In this document: in pieces, positions 9,701 to 17,228 of the stretch
How the letters are laid out: every line of letters begins with the position of its first letter
How positions within the stretch are numbered: position 1 is the first letter of the stretch
Assembly (NCBI GenBank): GCA_000824805.1
Contig: CCNA01000002.1
Location: 340,283-404,282, forward strand
DNA from: Mesorhizobium sp. SOD10
Lineage (GTDB): Bacteria > Pseudomonadota > Alphaproteobacteria > Rhizobiales > Rhizobiaceae
Reading direction: 5' to 3'
DNA: 64,000 nucleotides
Notes under the pieces: model-generated
Told to the model about the DNA's origin: nothing
What the model saw: the letters and a program-made list of their open reading frames with translations, nothing else
The model's database searches: none
Translations under genes and position numbers: made by a program

Positions 9701-12700
9701 TGCCGAGAGCCGCGCCAGCATCGACGGACTGGTCGCCGGCCAGGTCGAGAAGCTCGCCGAAGGCCGCGACATCCTCAAGCGTGCGCTGGAAGCCGATCTT
9801 GCCAAGCTGGCCGAGAGCCGCGCCTCGATCGATGGCCTCGTCGCCGGCCAGGTGGAAAAGCTCGCCGAGGGCCGCGACATTCTCACGCGCGCCCTTGAGG
9901 CCGATCTCGCGAAGCTCGCCGAAAGCCGCGCCGGCATCGACGGGCTGGTCGCCGGCCAGGTCGAAAAGCTCGCCGAGGGCCGCGATATCCTCAAGCGCGC
10001 CCTTGAAGCCGATCTTCAGAAGCTGACCGAAAGCCGGTCAGAGATCGACGACGTCATCGCCGGTCATGTCGGCAAGCTGTCCGAAGGCCGCGACATGCTG
10101 GCTCGCGCCCTGGAGGACGATCTCGCCAAGCTCGCCGATGCGCGCAAGGACGTCGACCGTTCGGTATCCGGGCATATCGACCAGATCGCCGCCAGGAGCA
10201 GCGACATCTCGGCGGCGATTGCCGCCGACGTCGAGAAGATCGAGCAGGCCTTCAGCCGGCAAACCGGTATCATCGAGGAGCGCGCCGGCACCATGGAGCG
10301 TGCGCTGTCGACCGGCGTCGACAATGTCCGTGGCGTGCTGGAAAAGACCGCGGTCTTCGTGGCGGGTGCGCTGCGCGACAAGGTCATGGAAGTCACCAGC
10401 ACCCTGCATGAGCAGGCCGGCGCCGCTTTCAGCGACGCCGATCGCAAGATCGCCGAGCGCGCCGAGCAGACCTCCGCCGCGCTGCTTGCCAGGGCCGAGG
10501 ACATCGCCCAGGCCTTCGAGGCAGCCGACCGCCGCCTGCAGGAACGGGCCCAGGACACGTCCAACATGCTTATGGCGCGCGCGGACGATGCGTCCAACGC
10601 GCTCATGGCCCGCGCAGAGGAAACCGCCGACAAGCTGGCGACGCGCGCCGGCGAGATCGCCAATACCTTCGACGCGGCCGACCAGAAGCTGGTTGCCCGA
10701 GCCGTCGAGACGGCGCAGTCGCTGGCCGCCCGCGCCGGCGATATCCTTCGCAATTTCGAGGGCGCCGACGAGCGGCTCTCGATGCGCATCACCGAATCGG
10801 CCGAAGCGCTGGCCGCCCGCGCCACCGATCTCGGCCGCATCTTCGACAGCGCCGACCAGCAGCTGATGGCGCGCATTGCCGAGGGTTCGGAAGCGCTTTC
10901 CGCCCGCGCCAGCGAAATCGGCCGCATCTTCGACGACGCCGACAACCGCTTGGTCTCGCGCATTGCCTCGACCAGCTCGACCATCGGCGAGCATGCCGAC
11001 ACGATCGTTGGCGCCTTCGCCGCCACCGAGCAGCGTGTCGCCGACCGCGCCCGCCAGACCGGCCAGGAGCTCGCCGTGCATGCCCGCGAGATCGAGCAGG
11101 CGCTGGCCGGCGCCGACGAGCGGCTTGCCGCAAGCGCCGCGGCCGCCGCTTCCCGCGTCGAGGACCAGGTCGCGAACGTGGAAAACCGCCTCGCCTATAC
11201 GGCCGAGACGATGGGCCAGAAGCTCAACGAGCAGGTTTCCGCTGCCGAGGCCCAGCTCATCTCGCGCGCCAATGTGATCGCCGAGACCTTCACGGCGGTC
11301 GGCCAGCACATCGGCCAGAGCACCAATGAGGCCGCGCGCACGATCGGCGCCAACACCCGCGAGCTCAACACCATGCTCGCGGCGCGTTCGGCCGAGATGG
11401 CGAGAATCCTCGACGAGACGGCCAAGCCGCTGGTCGAGCGCTTCGCCCAGGGCGGCTCCGAACTGCAGCGCAGCATGGAAGAGGTCGCCGAACGGGCGGC
11501 CGAGAAGCTGCGCAGCGAGAACACGAACCTCGTCAATGCGCTCGCCAGCCGCACGGCCGAAACCCTGTCGGCCGTCGAAGGCGCGCGCTCGTCGCTTGCC
11601 GACAGCGTGGCCGATCTCATCGGCCGCATGACGACCTCCAGCGCGCAGCTCGGCCAGCTCATCGAGCAGGCTGCCGTCAACCTCGGCCAGGTCGAGGAGC
11701 GGCTCTCGGGCAGCACGCAGAGCTTCGCCGCGACGACGGAGAAGGCCGCCCAGACCTTCGCCAGCTCGGCACGCCTCGTCGATTCCAACACGACGCGGCT
11801 CACCGACCTGTCCTCGGCGACGCTGCGCGAGGTGGCCTCGATCGCGACCAAGTTCGACGAGCACAGCCGGCTGCTCTCCAGCGCCTCCAACCTGCTCAGC
11901 TCCGCGCAGAGCAATCTCGAGCACACGCTGGAGCGTCAGTCCTCGCTGGAAGACCTCGCCGTCGGTCTGGTCAAGAAGTCGGAAGATCTCGAGAAGGTGA
12001 TGCGTTCCTTCGAGAGCCTTGTCGGCCAGACGATGCAGACCGCGGAGGGCCGCACGATGGAATCGGCGGAGAAGATCCGCACGACCATCGCCGAGGTCAT
12101 CGATTCGGCGACGCGCCGCTTTGCCGACGCGACCGAGGAGATGCGCCGCACCGCAGGCTCCATCAAGAGCGAGCTCGACCTGACCCGCGCCGAACTGAAG
12201 AAGGGCGTCATCGAGATGCCGGAAGAGGCCAAGGAATCGACCTCGGCCATTCGCCGCGCCGTCGCCGAGCAGATCAACGCACTCAAGGAACTGTCGGATA
12301 TCGTTGCGAAATCCGGCCGCAGCGGCAGCAGCGAACAGGGCGAGCCGCGTGGGCTGCGCCCTGCTCCGCAGGCGCCGGCCCGCGCCGCCGAGCCGCCGCT
12401 GCGCCGTCCGCCCCCGCAGCCGCAGCCGCAACCCACGGCTCGCGCTCCGCAGGCGCCGCTTGCCGAGACCACGCTGCGCGGCACGCTCGACCTCGAGCGT
12501 CCCGCCGAGGCGCCGCGCCGCGAGAACGGCAAGCCTTCGCAGGGCGGCTGGGTGCGCGATCTCTTGACCAACGCCTCGCGCGAGGAAGAGCTGAGGCCGG
12601 CAGCGCCGGCGGAAGCGCCGCGCGCGACGCCCGCCCAGCGCTCGCCGCTGCATGTCATGGAGTCGCTCAACTCGCTCTCCGTCGACATTGCGCGGGCCAT

Positions 12701-12995
12701 CGACCATGACGCCTCGATCGAGCTCTGGAACCGCTACCGGCGCGGCGAGCGCGACGTGTTCACGCGCCGCCTCTACACGCTCAAGGGCCAGCAGACTTTC
12801 GACGAGATCCGCCGCAAGTATCAGGCCGAGGCGGAATTCCGCGCCGCGGTCGACCGCTACTGCGAGGATTTCGAGAAGCTGCTCAAGGATGTCTCGCGCA
12901 ATGACCGCGACAACATCATGGCGCAGACCTATCTGACGTCCGACACCGGCAAGGTCTACACTATGCTGGCCCACGCCAGCGGCCGGCTGCAGTGA
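6702..12995 (+). CDS. rgsE: Growth pole ring protein, GPR/RgsE-like, 2,097 residues
   Basis: This matches in size and design the Agrobacterium growth pole ring protein (about 2,115 residues; RgsE in Sinorhizobium), an inner-membrane protein essential for unipolar growth. Order of parts: residues 1-125 cytoplasmic, Ala/Glu- then Pro-rich; two membrane helices at about 131-153 and 173-194; then about 1,680 residues of almost pure helix, often mis-annotated as apolipoprotein- or kinesin-like; a Pro/Gln-rich linker around 1880-1980; and a compact C-terminal domain (about 1980-2097) beginning SPLHVMESLNSLS. The helical body contains two repeat arrays, at 580-1160 and 1261-1485, described separately. 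GAAGG lies just before the ATG. A terminator follows. The family identification rests on length and architecture, not on a database search. Confidence 0.85.
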   Translation: MAKKPTTTKSLENDVAAELEKALDLNLAGDEGGLDMAASMEDLEAQISAAADELAREGRSQRAEPANNPQPAPQPPRAPTAKPAELRPVEPRNGQPSGFTPPAGFTPANDDRQKDYKTLLHSLNRRASSTVYWVIAFISLAWIAGAGGLANLLFGPGIWNIRTFDQFFARPELIGLAVAAIVPVILFWAFAAMIRRAQEMRIAAQSMTEVAFRLAEPENLAQDRVMMIGQAVRREVAAMGEGIERTLARAVELETLVHGEVSQLERSYSENEARIRSLVDGLGSEREAVVTHAERVRASIASAHETLRDEIGAASDIIRDSILNASTKLSMTINNSGDTLIDRINESSTSIFDSVESRLDSITDRLSTSGEAFASLLDTRIAKLTDTTDGLTRSLTDLLDDRTHGMVSLLGGAARTLSSEFEASLSGIERTLAERGQALISEFQTRAEALDTGTQKLNAALEARARQINETMVERAKEIAHAFAESKDTLSAMIDQGKTQIGADMADIISSTSSMLEARATDFAGRMEAARHVVSRSFDADIQRLADARVGIEEAVENHSRALSESRERMAAAMQEDLAKFAEGRAAIDAAVTDQVQKLAEGRGLISRALEEDLRKVNESRAAIDASLGSHLEQLEEGRNRLTQALNEDSGRLVQARAMIDEMVAGHVGKLAEGRNILARALEADLGKLQDSRASIDGLVVGQVEKIAEGRAALAKALETDIIGIRQLIETHSTKLAEDRGELSRALESDLGGIRGLIDSHAGKLAEDRSLLSQTLEADLAKLAESRASIDGLVAGQVEKLAEGRDILKRALEADLNTIKGAIAGHSDKVLEDRAQLSKALEADLQAVSGAIADHQNRLEQDRSTLSKALQDDLQTVSGAIADHQNRLVQDRSVLSRSLEDDLAKLAESRSSIDGLVAGQVEKLAEGRDILKRALEADLNTIQGAIVDHSQKITDHRAELSRALEADMASASGLMQTHADQLSQNRATLSKALEDDLAKLAESRASIDGLVAGQVEKLAEGRDILKRALEADLAKLAESRASIDGLVAGQVEKLAEGRDILTRALEADLAKLAESRAGIDGLVAGQVEKLAEGRDILKRALEADLQKLTESRSEIDDVIAGHVGKLSEGRDMLARALEDDLAKLADARKDVDRSVSGHIDQIAARSSDISAAIAADVEKIEQAFSRQTGIIEERAGTMERALSTGVDNVRGVLEKTAVFVAGALRDKVMEVTSTLHEQAGAAFSDADRKIAERAEQTSAALLARAEDIAQAFEAADRRLQERAQDTSNMLMARADDASNALMARAEETADKLATRAGEIANTFDAADQKLVARAVETAQSLAARAGDILRNFEGADERLSMRITESAEALAARATDLGRIFDSADQQLMARIAEGSEALSARASEIGRIFDDADNRLVSRIASTSSTIGEHADTIVGAFAATEQRVADRARQTGQELAVHAREIEQALAGADERLAASAAAAASRVEDQVANVENRLAYTAETMGQKLNEQVSAAEAQLISRANVIAETFTAVGQHIGQSTNEAARTIGANTRELNTMLAARSAEMARILDETAKPLVERFAQGGSELQRSMEEVAERAAEKLRSENTNLVNALASRTAETLSAVEGARSSLADSVADLIGRMTTSSAQLGQLIEQAAVNLGQVEERLSGSTQSFAATTEKAAQTFASSARLVDSNTTRLTDLSSATLREVASIATKFDEHSRLLSSASNLLSSAQSNLEHTLERQSSLEDLAVGLVKKSEDLEKVMRSFESLVGQTMQTAEGRTMESAEKIRTTIAEVIDSATRRFADATEEMRRTAGSIKSELDLTRAELKKGVIEMPEEAKESTSAIRRAVAEQINALKELSDIVAKSGRSGSSEQGEPRGLRPAPQAPARAAEPPLRRPPPQPQPQPTARAPQAPLAETTLRGTLDLERPAEAPRRENGKPSQGGWVRDLLTNASREEELRPAAPAEAPRATPAQRSPLHVMESLNSLSVDIARAIDHDASIELWNRYRRGERDVFTRRLYTLKGQQTFDEIRRKYQAEAEFRAAVDRYCEDFEKLLKDVSRNDRDNIMAQTYLTSDTGKVYTMLAHASGRLQ
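8439..10181 (+). repeat. Coding repeat array 1 in GPR: alternating 18-residue A and B units
   Basis: Residues 580-1160 divide without remainder into 35 units that alternate strictly A-B-A-B from start to end. Type A resembles KLAESRASIDGLVAGQVE, type B resembles KLAEGRDILKRALEADLA. There are 17 B units and 18 A units; seven A units lack their first seven residues and are 11 residues long (for example TIKGAIAGHSD). Sum: 28 x 18 plus 7 x 11 = 581 residues. A-B pairs near 9045, 9417 and 9696-10020 are nearly identical in DNA as well (108-base period), which suggests recent duplication. Confidence 0.9.
10482..11156 (+). repeat. Coding repeat array 2 in GPR: 29-residue units
   Basis: Residues 1261-1485 consist of seven 29-residue units of the form LAARATDLGRIFDSADQQLM plus 9 residues. 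Two 11-residue units (LMARADDASNA, LMARAEETADK) are inserted after the first. Sum: 7 x 29 plus 2 x 11 = 225. Since 29 = 18 + 11, this array uses the same module lengths as array 1 with a different sequence theme (Arg and Phe/Asp positions instead of Lys/Glu). Confidence 0.85.
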
Positions 12996-13018
12996 CGCCG
13001 CCAAGCAGAATCGGAGCT

Positions 13019-13046
13019 AAAAAGGCGGGTCTCGACCCGCCTTTTT
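13019..13046. terminator. Bidirectional intrinsic terminator between GPR and the Mla-type operon
   Basis: A perfect stem aaaggcgggt / acccgccttt with a CTCG loop, flanked by A residues on the left and T residues on the right, so it can end transcription from both strands. It lies 24 bases after the GPR stop and 37 bases after the end of the lipoprotein gene that comes from the other side. Confidence 0.9.
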
Positions 13047-13082
13047 CATGTCCATGATGTCGATTGCCGGCTTGGCTGGCGC

Positions 13083-13682
13083 TCAGATCGTCGAATCCGT
13101 CCAGCGCACGATATCTTTCGCCGCCTGGCCGAAGGCGTTGTCCAGCGCGCCGACGTAAGCCGCATTCCCGCTGCCGGAGACCGGCGCGCTCGCGGTGAAG
13201 TTCTTCGAGGCGCGCACCTCGCCGTTGCGGTCGTTCAGGATGCGCACGAACAGGTCGACATCGGCATGCTCGCCGCCATCGACGCGCACGTCGAAGGAGC
13301 GCACCTCGACGATGATCTGGTAGTCGATCGCCAGCCCCTCGCCCGGCTTGCCAACGCCGGCAAAGCTGCCGGAGCGCTGGAAGGTCTCGGCCAGCCTTGC
13401 TTGGACGATCAGCGGCAGCCGGTCCGCCCATTGCGCGCCCTTCAGGAACTGGATCGACCGGTCGGAAGGCCTGATGACGATGTTCTGGCTATCCAGCGCC
13501 TTGAGCGCCGAGGGCTGGGCGATCAGGATCTGGCGGCGGCTGTGGGCACGCACGTCGACCGACGGCGCGGATAGCTCAAATGTGTCGAGCGGCGTCGGCC
13601 TGCCGCCCAGTACCGCGCAGCCGGTGAGCGTCAACACGAGCGCCGCGGCGGCAACCGACTTCAACCCTCTCACTGATTTCAC
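13083..13682 (-). CDS. ABC-type transport auxiliary lipoprotein, PqiC/YmbA-like
   Basis: A 199-residue lipoprotein. The N-terminus has a signal with the lipobox LTGC, so the mature protein starts with an acylated cysteine at about residue 22. The body fits the ABC-type transport auxiliary component family (PqiC): RQILIAQPSALKALDSQNI followed by WADRLPLIVQARLAETFQRSG. It is the last gene of the Mla/MCE operon and probably anchors or docks the MCE tunnel at the outer membrane, as PqiC does for PqiB. The start is a GTG at 13682 with GGGGA 7 bases upstream. Confidence 0.85.
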   Translation of the reverse strand: MKSVRGLKSVAAAALVLTLTGCAVLGGRPTPLDTFELSAPSVDVRAHSRRQILIAQPSALKALDSQNIVIRPSDRSIQFLKGAQWADRLPLIVQARLAETFQRSGSFAGVGKPGEGLAIDYQIIVEVRSFDVRVDGGEHADVDLFVRILNDRNGEVRASKNFTASAPVSGSGNAAYVGALDNAFGQAAKDIVRWTDSTI

Positions 13683-13761
13683 GCGCGATCCCCGTTGTCC
13701 CCGGATCTGACAATCAACTTATGGCTGCAATCTATGTTCTTGGCGGTCGCGGCGGCCGAAG

Positions 13762-15135
13762 TCAACGCCGCGCCCTGCCGTCAAATTGACGAACCTCTCC
13801 CTCGCCGCCCGTCAGTATCCGTTGCGGATTTCGGCTGAGGTCGGTCACCGCTTCCTCGATGCGGCTGATCGAGCGGCGGCTGTCCTGCACCAGCGCCTCG
13901 ACGTTCTGCAGGCCCTGGCCGGAGAAGCGCGAGAGGTTGTCGACGATGGTGCCGAGACGGGAATTCAGCGTATCGGCCACCTGCTTGAAGGATTTCAGTG
14001 TCGCCCTGGCGTCGGCCATCACACCGTTGGCCTCACCGGAGCCGAGGAGATTGTCGACCTTTTCGAGGATGCCGTCGACGCGCACCGAAGCGTCGTTGAG
14101 GCGCTGCGCAAGCTGGCGGGCATTCCTGATCGTATCGTCGATGTCGTCGGAGCGGCTGGCGATCTTGTCGGTGACCTTGGCTATGTCGGCGGCCGCCTTG
14201 TTGGCGCTGTCGCTCGCCTTCTGGATGTTGGCGAGCGCGGCGCGGACGTCATTCGGGTCGATGCCGTCCAGCACGCCGTTGACCTTGGCCAACGTCCCTT
14301 GCGTCTGCTTGGCGAAATCATTGATCGAGCCGACCGCCGTGTTGACGTTGCCGATGACGGTATCGAACTGCTTCGAGGTTTCCTTCAGGTTCGCCGTCAC
14401 CGTGTCGACATTGGCCACAATGCTCTTGATCTGGTCCTTGTCGACGGAATTGAGCAGTCCTTCGGCGGCCTTCAGCGTGCTGTCCAGCCGGCCCGAGACG
14501 TTCTTCAGCTGATCCGAAAGCGAGCTCACCGCCGACAAGAACTTGTCGATACCGTCGGAATTCTTGGCCAGCGCATCCGAGAAGGTCTCGACATTCTTGA
14601 CCGTCTGCGTCAGCGGGCCGCGAACATCCTTCGTGAAGCCTTCGAGCTCGCTTAGCACCTTGTCGGCGCGCGTGAAGATGTTCTGCGCCGTCTGCAGAAG
14701 GTTGGTGACCGCCGACGGATTGGCGGTTATCTCGGGGATCCTGCCCTCTTTCTCCGCCTCGTCGAGCAGCTTCACTTCCTTGGGGTCGGCGCCCCGGAGT
14801 TCGATATTGGCTTGGCCGGTCAAGCCGGCCAGGCCGATATCGGCCTGTGTCGACTTGGTGATCGGCGTCATGCGGTCGATCTCGGTGTCGGCGATAGCCA
14901 CCGTCGGATTGTCGACGTCGATGTAAACCCGTTTGACGTCACCGACCTTGACGCCATTGAACAGCACGAAGCTGCCACGGCCGAGGCCTGAGGCCGAGCC
15001 TGGAATGCGCACGCGCAGCATTGCCGTCTCGCCTCTGTCGCCGATCGCCGCGGTCCAATAGACGAAGGCGAAGGCCGCCAGGATCGCACCTAGCGTGAAG
15101 ATGCCGACAATAATGTAGTTGGCTCTTGTTTCCAT
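13762..15135 (-). CDS. MCE family protein (MlaD-like lipid-binding subunit)
   Basis: A 457-residue periplasmic protein anchored by one N-terminal helix (residues about 7-29, YIIVGIFTLGAILAAFAFVY). The MCE domain follows at about 38-115, with RIPGSASGLGRGSFVLFNGV and VGDVKRVYID. From about residue 150 to 430 the chain is long amphipathic helix with heptad-like KVSD.. and LKN.. patterns. MCE proteins form hexameric rings that carry phospholipids between membranes; the long helical tail could extend the ring into a tube as in PqiB or LetB. The E. coli MlaD has only about 183 residues, so this is the long type. It sits between the ATPase and the lipoprotein genes. Confidence 0.92.
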   Translation of the reverse strand: METRANYIIVGIFTLGAILAAFAFVYWTAAIGDRGETAMLRVRIPGSASGLGRGSFVLFNGVKVGDVKRVYIDVDNPTVAIADTEIDRMTPITKSTQADIGLAGLTGQANIELRGADPKEVKLLDEAEKEGRIPEITANPSAVTNLLQTAQNIFTRADKVLSELEGFTKDVRGPLTQTVKNVETFSDALAKNSDGIDKFLSAVSSLSDQLKNVSGRLDSTLKAAEGLLNSVDKDQIKSIVANVDTVTANLKETSKQFDTVIGNVNTAVGSINDFAKQTQGTLAKVNGVLDGIDPNDVRAALANIQKASDSANKAAADIAKVTDKIASRSDDIDDTIRNARQLAQRLNDASVRVDGILEKVDNLLGSGEANGVMADARATLKSFKQVADTLNSRLGTIVDNLSRFSGQGLQNVEALVQDSRRSISRIEEAVTDLSRNPQRILTGGEGEVRQFDGRARR

Positions 15136-15149
15136 CGCCCCACTTATGG

Positions 15150-15962
15150 CTATGCGCGCGCTGCAAGATCAAGTTGCCGGGCGCGTTTTCCGCGGAAATA
15201 GGATTTCACCCACGGCTCCTCGCTCTTCAGCATGTCGTCGATCGTGCCTTCGACCAGCACCCGCTTCTTGCCGAGCACGGCGACGTGGTCGCAAGCAGTG
15301 AACAGCGTGTCGAGATCGTGCGTGACCATGTAGACCGTCAGGTCCATCGTGTCGCGCAGCTTGACGACAAGCTCGTCGAACTCGGCCGCGCTGATCGGAT
15401 CGAGGCCGGAGGTCGGCTCATCGAGAAAGACGATGTCGGGATCGAGCGCAAGCGCGCGAGCGAGTGCCGCGCGCTTGATCATGCCGCCGGACAGCTCGGA
15501 GGGAAATTTCTGTGCGGCGTCGGCCGGCAATCCGACCAGCTCGATCTTGAGCATGGCGAGTTCGTCCATCAGCGCCTTCGGCAAGTCGAGATATTCGCGC
15601 ATCGGCACCTGCACGTTCTCCAGCACCGTCAGCGCCGAAAACAGCGCGCCATGCTGGAAAAGGACGCCGAGCCGCATGTCGATGCGCAGGCGGTCGGCAT
15701 CGCTTGCCTTGTCCACGTCGACGCCAAACAGGCTGATCGTCCCCGATTGCTTCGGCATCAGTCCCAATATCGTGCGCAGCAGCACCGATTTGCCGGCGCC
15801 CGAGGCGCCGACGAAGCCGAGGATTTCCCCGCGCTTGATGTCGAGCGAAAGCTTGTCGAGGATGAGCTTGTCGTCGATGGCGACGGTGACGTCGCGCACC
15901 GACAGCACGATCTCGCCGTCGTTCGGGTCCTGCGCTGCCGTGGCACCGTTGCCGTTCGCCAT
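15150..15962 (-). CDS. ABC transporter ATPase, MlaF-like
   Basis: A 270-residue ATPase that powers the lipid transporter. All nucleotide-binding motifs are present: Walker A GASGAGKS, the Q-loop region LFQHGALFSALTV, signature LSGGM, Walker B IVFLDEPTSGLDP and the switch His in MVTHDLDT. FQHGALFSALTVLENVQVP is characteristic of MlaF-type rather than general ABC ATPases. The start lies one base after the permease stop, and the next gene (MCE) starts 14 bases after its end, so the subunits are made together. Confidence 0.93.
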   Translation of the reverse strand: MANGNGATAAQDPNDGEIVLSVRDVTVAIDDKLILDKLSLDIKRGEILGFVGASGAGKSVLLRTILGLMPKQSGTISLFGVDVDKASDADRLRIDMRLGVLFQHGALFSALTVLENVQVPMREYLDLPKALMDELAMLKIELVGLPADAAQKFPSELSGGMIKRAALARALALDPDIVFLDEPTSGLDPISAAEFDELVVKLRDTMDLTVYMVTHDLDTLFTACDHVAVLGKKRVLVEGTIDDMLKSEEPWVKSYFRGKRARQLDLAARA

Positions 15963-15963
15963 C

Positions 15964-17151
15964 TCAGAACCCGATCGCTGCGTAGAACATGGCGAAAAGC
16001 CCGTCGAGGATGATGACGACGAAGATCGACTTCACCACCGAGGCGGTCACGTGCAGGCCAAGCGATTCGGCGCTGCCGCCGACCTTCATGCCTTCGACCG
16101 ATGCGATGATGCCGATGATCAGGGCCATGAACGGCGCCTTGATCAGGCCGGCGAAGATGGTGCTGAGATCGATGGCGACGCGCAGCCTGTCGATGAACGC
16201 TGCCGGCGCAATGTCGGAATAGAGCCAGGCGGCGACGATGCCGCCGGCAAGGGCGGCAAAATTGGCGATGATGGTAAGGCATGGCAGCCCGATCACCAGC
16301 GCGACGAGCCGGGGAAAGACCAGCACGCCGATCGGATTGAGGCCGATCACCTTCAGCGCGTCGACCTCCTCGCGCATCTTCATCGAGCCGATCTCGGCGG
16401 TGATGGCGCTGCCCGAACGACCGGCGAGCATGATCGCCGTCATAAGCACGCCGAGCTCGCGCAGGATGAGCACGCCGACGAGGTCGACGACGAAGATGTT
16501 GGCGCCGAAATAGCTGAGCTGATAGGCGCCCTGCTGGGCGACGATGGCGCCGACAATGGCCGACATCAGCACCACCACCGGTATCGCGCCGACGCCCATG
16601 CGATCGATCTGGTTGAAGATCGCGGCGGGATTGACCGCGTGACCGCGCCCGAGCTTCATCTGCGCGCCGCGGATCGTGGCGCCGAGGATGTTCATCGAGG
16701 CCAGGAAATCGTCGCGCATCTCGTAAACGCGGCGGCCGACCAATTCCAGCGCGCGCAGGATGATGTTGGGCGGGCCGGCCGGCCCCGATTCGGGCTCGCG
16801 GCGAACCGCGTCGCCGACGGCGCCAAGCAGGATAGAGGCGATCTCGCTCTGACCCTGCACATGGACCTCGACGCCTTTCTTCTCGAAGGCGCTGGCGAGC
16901 CGATCGATCAGCCAGGCGCCGGCCGTGTCCATCTTTTCGATGTGGGAAAGGTCGAGCACCAGTTGATTCGCGCCGCTTCTCTGCTCGATCTTTCGCATGT
17001 CGGCATCAACGGCCGCGACGGTGCGCGTCGTCCACACACCTGAAAAAGCGCAGCCCAGCACGCCGCCTTCCTCGCCCACGGCAACGCGCGGCCGGCGCTC
17101 GGCCTCCCTGGCGGCCTCGCCGCTTGCGTCGCGTCTGCGGATGGTCAACAT
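15964..17151 (-). CDS. ABC transporter permease, MlaE family, with N-terminal STAS domain
   Basis: A 395-residue inner-membrane permease. The first 120 residues resemble a STAS domain (LVLDLSHIEKMDTAGAWLID), which in E. coli is a separate protein, MlaB. The MlaE part begins near GRRVYEMRDDFLASMNILG and has about five membrane helices. It includes the conserved PVVVLMSAIVGAIVAQQGAYQL and the stretch ILRELGVLMTAIMLAGRSG, which contacts the ATPase. The fusion of MlaB- and MlaE-like parts guarantees a 1:1 ratio. First gene of the operon; the 77-base gap to the divergent epimerase must hold its promoter. Confidence 0.92.
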   Translation of the reverse strand: MLTIRRRDASGEAAREAERRPRVAVGEEGGVLGCAFSGVWTTRTVAAVDADMRKIEQRSGANQLVLDLSHIEKMDTAGAWLIDRLASAFEKKGVEVHVQGQSEIASILLGAVGDAVRREPESGPAGPPNIILRALELVGRRVYEMRDDFLASMNILGATIRGAQMKLGRGHAVNPAAIFNQIDRMGVGAIPVVVLMSAIVGAIVAQQGAYQLSYFGANIFVVDLVGVLILRELGVLMTAIMLAGRSGSAITAEIGSMKMREEVDALKVIGLNPIGVLVFPRLVALVIGLPCLTIIANFAALAGGIVAAWLYSDIAPAAFIDRLRVAIDLSTIFAGLIKAPFMALIIGIIASVEGMKVGGSAESLGLHVTASVVKSIFVVIILDGLFAMFYAAIGF

Positions 17152-17228
17152 GGCGTCCTGTTTAGCGTGACGGGACTGGCGTGTCGATTTGCCGGCAGGC
17201 CGGTGTCGCGCTGCCGGAGAAGAAAATT

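Noticed and set aside
9045..10130. Regular direct DNA repeats that might be taken for a CRISPR or satellite array
   Set aside because: The 108-base period is coding, in frame and protein-driven; there are no short repeats with unique spacers and no cas genes.
10038..13004. A 988-codon minus-strand frame opposite the GPR gene
   Set aside because: It mirrors the repeat structure and codon bias of GPR in antisense; no ribosome binding site or domain supports it.
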